A DNA stretch of 33,580 nucleotides. Origin: Sphingomonadaceae bacterium 3R27C6 (lineage in GTDB: Bacteria; Pseudomonadota; Alphaproteobacteria; Sphingomonadales; Sphingomonadaceae). This document shows, one piece after another, positions 22,926-29,412 of this stretch (positions are counted from its first letter, which is position 1; each line of letters opens with the position of its first letter). The DNA lies in assembly GCA_005503215.1 (NCBI GenBank), contig SCNS01000035.1, positions 1-33,580 on the forward strand, in the 5' to 3' direction. The translations under genes and the position numbers were made by a program. The notes beneath the pieces were generated by a model. The model did not search any database. It was not told the DNA's origin and saw only the letters and a list, made by a program, of their open reading frames with translations.

Positions 22926-24098
22926 ATGGCGGGGACCCGCGAGTTCGACATCATCGTCTATGGCGCGACCGGCTTCACCGGGCGCCTCGTCGCCGAATAT
23001 CTGACCGCCCATTATGCGGGCCGCAAGGACGCGCCGAAATGGGCGATGGCGGGGCGCAGCGCCGACAAGCTTGCCGAGGTCCGCGATCTGATCGGCGCCC
23101 CGAAGGACACGCCGCTCGTCGTCGCCGACGCGAGCGATCCCGCCAGCCTCGATGCGATGGCCGCGCGCGCCAAGGTCATCCTGACCACGGTCGGCCCGTA
23201 CCAGCTTTACGGCAACGAACTCGTCGCCGCGTGCGTCAAGGCGGGCACCGCTTATGCCGATCTTTGCGGCGAGCCCGGCTGGATGCGCGAGATGATCGAC
23301 GAGCATGAAGCCGCGGCCAAGGCATCGGGCGCGCGCATCACCTTCAGCTGCGGCTTCGATAGCATCCCGTTCGACCTCGGCGTCCATTTCCTGCAGGCCG
23401 AAGCGATCAAACGCCACGGCAAGCCCGCGCCGCGCGTCAAGGGCCGCGTCCGCAAGATGGCGGGCGGCGCCTCGGGCGGCACGATCGCCAGCCTCACCGA
23501 AACGCTGAAGGCGATCGCGAAAAAGCCCTCGCTCGCACTGCTGCTCAAGTCGAGCTTCGCGCTGACTCCGGGTTTTGAAGGCCCGTCGCAGCCGACCGGG
23601 CTGATTCCCGAATATGACGGCGCGACGGGCACCTGGACCGCCCCCTTCGTGATGGCGCCGATCAATACCAAGAATGTCCATCGCACCAATTTCCTGCTCG
23701 GTCATCCGTGGGGCGAGGATCTTGTGTACGACGAGATGGTGATGACGACGATCGGCGACGCCGGAAAGGCGATGGCCGAAGCGATGGCAAAGGCGAATCC
23801 CTTCGGCGAGTCGACGCTCCAGCCCGGCGAAGGGCCGAGCAAGGAAGCGCGCGAGAACGGCTTTTACGACATATTGTTCATCGGCGAATATCCCGACGGC
23901 ACCACGGTGCGCGCAAGCGTCCAGGGCGACCGCGACCCGGGCTATGGTTCGACGTCGAAGATGCTCGCTGAAACGGGCATCGCGCTACTTGCGAACAAAG
24001 GCAAAGGCGGCGTCTGGACCCCGGGCGCGCTGCTCGGCGACGCGCTGATCGAGCGGCTGACCGCCAATGCGGGCCTGACTTTCCAGATCGAGGAATAA
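22926..24098 (+). CDS. saccharopine-dehydrogenase-like oxidoreductase (trans-acting enoyl reductase family)
   Basis: A 390-residue NAD(P)-binding protein. The Rossmann entry is IIVYGATGFTGRLVAEYL with GATGFTG at 13-19, followed by AGRSADKLAEVRDLIG and the segment KVILTTVGPYQLYGNELVAACVKAGTAYADLCGE, all typical of the saccharopine dehydrogenase-like family that includes mycobacterial trans-acting enoyl reductases. Lysine metabolism is unlikely. RBS GGGAG (22913-22917) is spaced for ATG 22926 rather than the ATG at 22920. The thioesterase gene follows 7 bp later, so the pair may act on acyl-CoA or acyl-ACP intermediates. Confidence 0.88.
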   Translation: MAGTREFDIIVYGATGFTGRLVAEYLTAHYAGRKDAPKWAMAGRSADKLAEVRDLIGAPKDTPLVVADASDPASLDAMAARAKVILTTVGPYQLYGNELVAACVKAGTAYADLCGEPGWMREMIDEHEAAAKASGARITFSCGFDSIPFDLGVHFLQAEAIKRHGKPAPRVKGRVRKMAGGASGGTIASLTETLKAIAKKPSLALLLKSSFALTPGFEGPSQPTGLIPEYDGATGTWTAPFVMAPINTKNVHRTNFLLGHPWGEDLVYDEMVMTTIGDAGKAMAEAMAKANPFGESTLQPGEGPSKEARENGFYDILFIGEYPDGTTVRASVQGDRDPGYGSTSKMLAETGIALLANKGKGGVWTPGALLGDALIERLTANAGLTFQIEE

Positions 24099-24105
24099 TA
24101 GACCA

Positions 24106-24906
24106 ATGACGACCTCTCCCAGCGCGCTCGACGCGCTGCTTTCGACGCTGCGCACCGAAGAGGGCGTGGCCAGGGCGCATATCGACGAAGGATGGATGCA
24201 GGGGCGCACCGCCTATGGCGGGATCAGCTCGGCGGTCGCGCTCGCGGGCACGATGGCGCTCCACCCGACCGACACGCCGCTGCGCTATGCGCAGATCAGC
24301 TTTGTCGGCCCCGTCGGCGGCGACTGCACGGTCGAGACGCGCGTGCTGCGCCAGTCGAAATCGTCGCTGTTCATCGACGCCGGCGTGTCGAGCGATCAGG
24401 GCTTCGGCACCGCCGCGGTCTTCGCCTTTTCAGGCGACCGCAAGAGCCACCTCGACCATGATCGCCTGTCGGTGCCCGACGCGCCCGATCCCGAGACGCT
24501 GGCGCCGGTGCCCGATCATCATGCACGGCCGTCCTTCACGCGCCATTTCGACATGCGCCCGACGACCGGCCCGCGCTTCGGCTGGAAAAGCGATGTCGGC
24601 GAATATCTCACCTGGGTGCGCTTCGTCGAGGAACCCGCATGCCATCCCGCGGTCGCGCTGCTTGCGATGGGCGATGCCCTGCCCCCCGCGGCGATGGCGC
24701 TGTTCAGCGAATTCGGGCCGATCAGCTCGATGAACTGGACAGTCAACATGCTCACCGGCGCGCCGACGACCGACGACGGCTGGTGGCTGCTGTCGGCGAA
24801 GACGGGCTATGCGCGCCACGGGCTGTCGGTGCAGGACATGATGCTGTGGAACCGCGCCGGCGAACCGATCCTCAGCGGCAGCCAGGCGATCGCGATCTAC
24901 GCCTGA
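24106..24906 (+). CDS. acyl-CoA thioesterase-like protein (double hotdog, TesB-type)
   Basis: A 266-residue protein of the thioesterase superfamily. The N-terminal half holds WMQGRTAYGGISSAVALAGTMAL and LRYAQISFVGPVGGDCTVETRVLRQSKSSLFIDAGVSSDQG (hotdog strands and central helix), and the C-terminal half repeats the fold (SSMNWTVNMLTGAP, DGWWLLSAKTGYARHGLSVQDMMLWNRAGEPILSGSQAIAI). It probably hydrolyses acyl-CoA; chain length is unknown. It is likely co-transcribed with the reductase at 22926. Its last 10 bp overlap the end of the histidine kinase gene on the other strand. Confidence 0.86.
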   Translation: MTTSPSALDALLSTLRTEEGVARAHIDEGWMQGRTAYGGISSAVALAGTMALHPTDTPLRYAQISFVGPVGGDCTVETRVLRQSKSSLFIDAGVSSDQGFGTAAVFAFSGDRKSHLDHDRLSVPDAPDPETLAPVPDHHARPSFTRHFDMRPTTGPRFGWKSDVGEYLTWVRFVEEPACHPAVALLAMGDALPPAAMALFSEFGPISSMNWTVNMLTGAPTTDDGWWLLSAKTGYARHGLSVQDMMLWNRAGEPILSGSQAIAIYA

Positions 24907-26252
24907 ACCGGCAGCGTAATCACCGCATCGAGCCCGCCCCCGGCGCGGTTCGATAGCGCCAGCGCCCCGCCCTCGCCCTCGGCGATATCGCGTGCGATCG
25001 ACAGGCCCAGCCCGGCGCCGCCAGTCGCGCGATTGCGCGATTGTTCGCCGCGCGCGAAGGGTTCGATCAGCGTCTTGATCTGCTCGTCGGTCAGGCCGGG
25101 GCCGTCATCCGACACGATAATCCGCGCCAATGCTCCGTCGGTCACAACCGACAGTCGTGCCCGCACGCCATAAGCCACCGCATTGTCGGCAAGATTGCGC
25201 AGCGCGCGTTTGAGCAGCATCGGCCGCGCCAGCACGGCGGCGTCGGCAATATCGCCGAGTTCGACATCCTTGCCGCGCTCCTGATAGTCAGCCGCAAGTT
25301 CGCCGATCAATTCGCGCAGCGGGATACGCTCCTGCGCCTCGGTTCCCGCGCCCGACCGCGCCAGCGCCAAAATGTCGCTCAGCATCGCGGTCATTTCCTC
25401 GATGCTTGCGATCATCTTGTCGCGCAGCGTCTCGTCCTCGACCTGCTCGACGCGCACGCGCAGGCTGGCGAGCGGGGTGCGCAAATCGTGGCCGACGGCG
25501 CCGAGCATCCGGTCCTTGTCCGACAGCATCGTCGAAATACGGCCGCGATAGGCGTTGAACGCGCCGATCAGCTCGCGCACATCCGACGGCCCCTCTTCCT
25601 CGAGCGGTTCGGCATCGCGCAGCGCCGGATTGGCGCGCGCCGCGCGCGTCAGGTCGCGCAGCGGCCGCGCCGCGCGCCAGGCGATGAGCATGATCGGAAC
25701 CAGCAGCAAAAGGTACAGCGACAGCGTCTGCCAGACGAGAAAACCCTGCAGCCGATTGCCCCCCGCCGCGATCCGCGTGCGCACCGCAAAATAGCGCCCG
25801 TCGACCTTCGCGACGACGATGACGGCACGGTCGGGAAAGGCGGGCCGGCGCAGCCGCTGCCGTTCGCGCGGCGGGAGCGCCCACGCGTCGACCATGGCGG
25901 CAGGAATATTGGTCTCGCCGAGCAGGCCTTCGACATAGGCGGCGAGGTCGGGCACCCGGACGGCGCCGACGGGCATCGGGGGGAGATGATCGGAGATCAC
26001 CAGTTTCTGGGCACGCTCGCGCGCCTCGTGCCGCTCGCGTTCGTTGCGCGGCGGCCGGAAGTCACCGCGCCGGTCGCGCTCGATCGCATCGATGATCCGC
26101 GCGACGGCCATGCCGCCGCCGTGCGCCAGCGTCTGCTGCCGCATCCCGCGCGACAGCAGCACGAAATTGATCGCCTGCGCGACGAACAGCATCACCGCGA
26201 CCGCAAAGACGAGCTGGCCGACAAGGCTTTTGGGCCACAACCGCAATTTCAC
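24897..26252 (-). CDS. sensor histidine kinase (EnvZ-like architecture)
   Basis: A 451-residue membrane kinase: TM1 (about 10-33), a periplasmic domain of about 135 residues rich in Arg/Pro, TM2 (about 172-192), HAMP linker (193-245), dimerisation/phosphoacceptor with His255 in GAVGHDLRTPL, and the ATPase domain with N box LRNLADNAVAYG, G1 SDDGPGL and G2 GGAGLGLSIA. The GTG start at 26252 overlaps the regulator stop (GTGA), and the conserved N-terminus begins there. The phosphoacceptor motif is HDLRTPL as in EnvZ. The ligand is unknown; the neighbouring EF-hand gene suggests Ca2+ or another cation. Confidence 0.93.
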   Translation of the reverse strand: MKLRLWPKSLVGQLVFAVAVMLFVAQAINFVLLSRGMRQQTLAHGGGMAVARIIDAIERDRRGDFRPPRNERERHEARERAQKLVISDHLPPMPVGAVRVPDLAAYVEGLLGETNIPAAMVDAWALPPRERQRLRRPAFPDRAVIVVAKVDGRYFAVRTRIAAGGNRLQGFLVWQTLSLYLLLLVPIMLIAWRAARPLRDLTRAARANPALRDAEPLEEEGPSDVRELIGAFNAYRGRISTMLSDKDRMLGAVGHDLRTPLASLRVRVEQVEDETLRDKMIASIEEMTAMLSDILALARSGAGTEAQERIPLRELIGELAADYQERGKDVELGDIADAAVLARPMLLKRALRNLADNAVAYGVRARLSVVTDGALARIIVSDDGPGLTDEQIKTLIEPFARGEQSRNRATGGAGLGLSIARDIAEGEGGALALSNRAGGGLDAVITLPVQA

Positions 26253-26983
26253 GCCGCCGGGCCCATCCGCTTGACTTCGCACGCCAGCGTATAGCCCCCG
26301 CCCCACACCGTCTTGACGATCTGCGGATGCGCGGCGTCGACCTCGATCTTCTTGCGCAGCCGGCTGACCAGATTGTCGATCGCGCGGTCGAAAATATCGG
26401 CCTCGCGCCCGCGCACCATGTCGAGCAGGCGGTCGCGGCTCATCACCTGCCGCGGATGGCGGACCAGCGCGTGGAGCAGATGATATTCGCCCGACGACAG
26501 TGCGACCTCATTGCCCTCGCCATCGACCAGCACGCGCTCGACTTCGCGCAGCACCCAGTCGCCAAAGGCATAATAGGTCCCGCCCGGATCGAGTGCGCGC
26601 CCGCCCTGTTGCGTGCGGCGCAGCACGGTGCGGATGCGCGCGACGAGTTCGCGCGGGTTGAAGGGTTTGACGACATAATCGTCGGCGCCGATTTCCAGTC
26701 CGATGATCCGTTCGGTATCCTCGGCGCGCGCGGTCAGCAGGATGACGGGAATGCTGCTCGTCTCGCGCAAATGGCGGGTCAGCGACAGGCCGTCCTCGCC
26801 GGGCATCATGATGTCGCTGACGACCAGGTCGACGCCCTGCGCACGCAGCACCGATCGCGCCTCGGCGGCGCTCGCGACATCGGTCACCGCAAAACCCTGC
26901 GCGGTCAGATATTCGCCCAGCGGTTCGCGGATCGAGGGTTCGTCGTCGATCAGCAGGATGCGGGGCGTGTCGCTATCGGTCAT
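26249..26983 (-). CDS. OmpR/PhoB-family response regulator
   Basis: A 244-residue regulator. Receiver domain: Asp13-Asp14, phosphoacceptor Asp57 (VVSDIMMPGEDG), Thr84 (LLTARAE) and Lys106 (VVKPFNPREL). The C-terminal winged-helix domain (about 145-238) ends with IDNLVSRLRKKIEVD and IVKTVWGGGYTLA, the DNA recognition helix and wing. ATG 26983 is chosen because the receiver starts directly and GGAAA lies upstream; the further upstream open frame contains a hairpin. It forms a translationally coupled pair with the kinase and follows the EF-hand gene by 141 bp. Confidence 0.95.
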   Translation of the reverse strand: MTDSDTPRILLIDDEPSIREPLGEYLTAQGFAVTDVASAAEARSVLRAQGVDLVVSDIMMPGEDGLSLTRHLRETSSIPVILLTARAEDTERIIGLEIGADDYVVKPFNPRELVARIRTVLRRTQQGGRALDPGGTYYAFGDWVLREVERVLVDGEGNEVALSSGEYHLLHALVRHPRQVMSRDRLLDMVRGREADIFDRAIDNLVSRLRKKIEVDAAHPQIVKTVWGGGYTLACEVKRMGPAA

Positions 26984-27010
26984 CGGGTTTCCGTCAAAAG
27001 AAATGCTAGT

Positions 27011-27041
27011 TCGCCCACCGGCCGCGGGGGCCGATGGGCGA
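27011..27041 (-). terminator. hairpin in the EF-hand / regulator intergenic gap
   Basis: A strong imperfect stem of 7 plus 5 bp around one mismatch (TCGCCCA-CGGCC with GGCCG-TGGGCGA, loop GCGGG) lies 28 bp upstream of the response regulator start, within the 141-bp gap after the EF-hand gene. No T-run follows. It could partly terminate EF-hand transcripts, lowering regulator/kinase levels, or stabilise a processed EF-hand mRNA. Confidence 0.45.
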
Positions 27042-27124
27042 TAGCTGACAGGGACCGGCAACAAAGGCAATGCCGGGAGGGGAGGAAGGCCCTACGCTTT
27101 GCCGCCAGGCCCCTGCCAAATGGC

Positions 27125-27718
27125 TTACTGGTTCGCGGGAGCCGCCGGAGCGGCACCGCGCTTGGCGCGCCAAGCGCCGCGCTGCGCCTGACGTTCCTCG
27201 GCGGTGACCTGACCATCCTTGTTCGCGTCGGCGGCGTCGAAGCGCGCCAGCGCGGCGGTCTGGAACTCGGCCTGGCTGATCGCCTTGTCGCCATCGGTGT
27301 CGGCCTTGCCCATCATCATGCCGTGATGGCCACTGCGCTTGCCATGACCGCCGCGCATGCCGTGGTGACGCTTGCCTTCGCCGGCTTCACCGGCTTCGGC
27401 ACGCTTTTCACCGCGTTCGGCGCGCTTGGCGGCACGATCGGCGCCATGCTTGTCCCATTCGGCCTTGCTGATGCTGCCATTGCCGTCGGCGTCGAGGCTG
27501 GCGAACCGCTTGGCCTGCCGCTCGGCACGCTGTGCGGCGCGGTCGGTGGCGTCGAGCTTGCCATCCTTGTTCGCATCCATTTTGGCGAACATCTGCGTGG
27601 CCCGGGCCTGAGCATCGGCGCGCGTCTGCACGGCATTGCCGTCGGCGCCGGGCGCGGCGAGAACGGGCACCGCCACCAATGCGGCGGCGAGCGTAAAGAG
27701 CGAGATTTTCTTGTTCAC
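27125..27718 (-). CDS. exported EF-hand (calcium-binding) protein
   Basis: A 197-residue protein with signal peptide (MNKKISLFTLAAALVAVP, cleavage near VLAA-P). Four EF-hand loops are complete: 48-59 (DANKDGKLDATD), 76-87 (DADGNGSISKAE), 140-151 (DTDGDKAISQAE) and 164-175 (DANKDGQVTAEE). Between the pairs lies a basic, His/Gly/Met-rich linker (KRHHGMRGGHGKRSGHHGMMMG, about 117-138) that could bind transition metals. Periplasmic Ca2+ binding is a confident inference; sensor or buffer role is open. The GTG start at 27718 is chosen because GGAG lies 8 nt upstream and the signal peptide begins there. It is the first gene of the unit with the response regulator and kinase. Confidence 0.9.
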   Translation of the reverse strand: MNKKISLFTLAAALVAVPVLAAPGADGNAVQTRADAQARATQMFAKMDANKDGKLDATDRAAQRAERQAKRFASLDADGNGSISKAEWDKHGADRAAKRAERGEKRAEAGEAGEGKRHHGMRGGHGKRSGHHGMMMGKADTDGDKAISQAEFQTAALARFDAADANKDGQVTAEERQAQRGAWRAKRGAAPAAPANQ

Positions 27719-27816
27719 GTAACGAACTCCTTCATGGGCCTTCCGGGAATGAGCCGGAACCCGATGAAGCCGTTCTAGGCGCGGTTTGTCCCAGCGACGT
27801 GCCGGATCGACGGAAA

Positions 27817-27836
27817 ATTGTCGCAAATTGTCGCAA
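27817..27836 (-). promoter_or_regulatory. tandem TTGCGACAAT repeats upstream of the EF-hand operon
   Basis: Two exact copies of TTGCGACAAT lie end to end (10-bp period) about 100 nt before the EF-hand start codon. Their inner 16 bases (27819-27834) are identical to 4101-4116 upstream of the RcnB-like gene. A 10-bp direct repeat is the usual layout for OmpR-type regulator dimers, so the regulator at 26249 is the obvious candidate (autoregulation). Not tested. Confidence 0.55.
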
Positions 27837-27850
27837 AACCGGCGCGCCGT

Positions 27851-28795
27851 TCATTCGGCGGCAAGCGGCACCGGGAGCAGATAGGTAATCCCCTTGGTGA
27901 AGCCGCGCGGCGCCACCGACACATGATCCTCGTCATTCAGCACGTCCGCCCGGATTTGCAGCCCCGGATAGGCGCGCCGCTTCAGCGTTTCGACCAGCGC
28001 ATCGCTGTCCCCAACCATATCCACGCGCTTGTTGAAGCGCGGATCGGCGGCGCGCGCCGCCTCATATTCGCCGGTATAGACATAGACTTTCGCCGGCATG
28101 TCGCGGTGTGCTGCCGCATAAGCCTTTTCCAGCGCGAACATATGCCGCTTGCCGTACCAAAGCGACGGGCTTCCCAGGATATAGCCGCTGAACATTTCGG
28201 GTTCGGTGAACAATATCTGTGTCCCCAGAAGGGCACCGTAGGAATGGCCGAGAAACAGCTTTTGCCGGGGATCGGTTCGATAGCGGCGCGCAACAAAAGG
28301 CAGGGCCTGATCGCGCAAAAAGGTCTGGTACGCGGCGCCCCCGCCGTGGACCGCGCCGGCCGGCGCGTCGCTCGGCCCTTCGGCGGTCGGGGTATAGTCA
28401 CGCCGCCGGCTCTGCACCGGATCGTCGCCCTTGGCATAGGACAATCCGACCAGAATGAACTCCTGCACCTTCGGGCCCTCGACGTTCAATCGCCGCGCAA
28501 TCTGCCGGACGACCGGGAAGGCATAATCGGCGTCGGTGACGTAGAGCACCGGATAGGCGCGCTGTGGATCTTTTGCATAAGAGGACGGAAGGCTGACGAA
28601 GACCTGATAAACGCGGCCCGAAACCGGGTCAGGCACGTCCCAGACCTCGCTGCCCAGCAGGGCATAGGGCTTCCCCTGCCCTTCCTGAACGAGCTGCGCC
28701 GCGGCTGTCTTGCCGTCGGCATGTCCTGTAGCTGCACCGCTACATCCCCCAAGCAGCGCCACGCCCAAGGCAGCCGCCCTATATCCCCTTGCCAT
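27851..28795 (-). CDS. lipoprotein esterase of the alpha/beta hydrolase fold (putative esterase, COG2819-like)
   Basis: A 314-residue predicted lipoprotein: signal peptide MARGYRAAALGVALLGGC with lipobox LGGC (Cys18). The esterase D/IroE-like core shows PVLYVTDADYAFPVVRQIARRL, the nucleophile in GHSYGALLGTQILF, SPSLWYGKRHMFALEKAY and the likely catalytic His in NDEDHVSVAPRGF. Family members hydrolyse ester bonds, including siderophore (enterobactin-type) trilactones; no siderophore genes are near. ATG 28795 gives a proper lipoprotein signal with GGAG upstream; the longer frame to 28837 does not. Anchored in the envelope, probably outer membrane. Confidence 0.85.
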   Translation of the reverse strand: MARGYRAAALGVALLGGCSGAATGHADGKTAAAQLVQEGQGKPYALLGSEVWDVPDPVSGRVYQVFVSLPSSYAKDPQRAYPVLYVTDADYAFPVVRQIARRLNVEGPKVQEFILVGLSYAKGDDPVQSRRRDYTPTAEGPSDAPAGAVHGGGAAYQTFLRDQALPFVARRYRTDPRQKLFLGHSYGALLGTQILFTEPEMFSGYILGSPSLWYGKRHMFALEKAYAAAHRDMPAKVYVYTGEYEAARAADPRFNKRVDMVGDSDALVETLKRRAYPGLQIRADVLNDEDHVSVAPRGFTKGITYLLPVPLAAE

Positions 28796-28926
28796 CGCTG
28801 CCGAATCTCCACCGCCCGTCCCTAACGGGCCCGCCAATCAGCAATCAGCGGCCGGCTGGCAATGGCACTGCGCGGCCGAACAGGTCGGCCGTTCATGCCG
28901 CGCGGCAGAGCGATAGAGCGTTGCAA

Positions 28927-28957
28927 GAGGGCAGCCCGAGCCGGTCCGGCTGCCCTC
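28927..28957 (-). terminator. hairpin downstream of the small membrane protein
   Basis: A perfect 10-bp inverted repeat GAGGGCAGCC/GGCTGCCCTC with an 11-nt loop lies 15 bp past the stop codon of the gene at 28972-29199 (minus strand). It is followed by TTGC on the minus strand, so it is a plausible terminator with a weak T-tract. Confidence 0.6.
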
Positions 28958-28971
28958 CCGCGAATATGACC

Positions 28972-29199
28972 TTATGGGCTTACGGGGGAATCGTCGTCCT
29001 TGTCGGCGACGAGGATGATCGCGCCGATGCCGACGAGCAGGCCGACAAGCCCGATGACCCAGCTCGAATTGCCTTCGAGTTCGCTTTCACCTCCGGCCGC
29101 CGAAGCTGCACGGGTCACGCCCGCCGCCGACGCCGCAACAGGCGCCGCGATCACCGATAACGCCGCAAAAGAGATTGCTGCCTTTTTGAGTATGCTCAT
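28972..29199 (-). CDS. small single-pass membrane protein with acidic tail
   Basis: A 75-residue protein: N-terminal signal peptide (MSILKKAAISFAALSVIAAPVAASA, about 1-25), a short linker, one transmembrane helix (SWVIGLVGLLVGIGAIILVA, about 46-65) and a short acidic C-terminus (DKDDDSPVSP). The start is set at the ATG at 29199 because GGAGAATGAC precedes it and a normal signal peptide follows. Such peptides are common beside envelope genes in sphingomonads; I do not recognise a named family. It is divergent from the DUF885 gene with a perfect 18-bp palindrome between them. Confidence 0.72.
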   Translation of the reverse strand: MSILKKAAISFAALSVIAAPVAASAAGVTRAASAAGGESELEGNSSWVIGLVGLLVGIGAIILVADKDDDSPVSP

Positions 29200-29301
29200 G
29201 TCATTCTCCATCCACCCGGGGGTATCCCGACCGAAACTGACCAACGCACCTTCCGGGCGATGGATGCGTTTTAATGGCTGTTCATCGTGAAAGGCGGACG
29301 A

Positions 29302-29319
29302 GTCAGCCGATCGGCTGAC
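29302..29319. promoter_or_regulatory. perfect 18-bp palindrome in divergent promoter region
   Basis: GTCAGCCGATCGGCTGAC is an exact 18-bp palindrome midway between the minus-strand gene ending its leader near 29199 and the plus-strand DUF885 gene at 29413. It lies away from both stops, so it is more likely an operator (TetR/GntR-type) than a terminator. A second short palindrome CGCAATTGCG (29340-29349) follows. The regulator is unknown. Confidence 0.45.
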
Positions 29320-29412
29320 GACGCAGCGGCCAAAAGTTTCGCAATTGCGTCAGCATGTTGCGCCGATAACGGCGCGCTCCTACGCTCGGCGAAACGAACA
29401 GGGGAGAATCGC

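Noticed and set aside
24101..24105. Frameshift or missing gene between the reductase and the thioesterase
   Set aside because: Both proteins are full length with intact motifs; the gap is only 7 bp.
27117..27138. CRISPR or tandem repeats
   Set aside because: I found no regularly spaced repeat array anywhere; the EF-hand gene's repeats are protein-level calcium loops.
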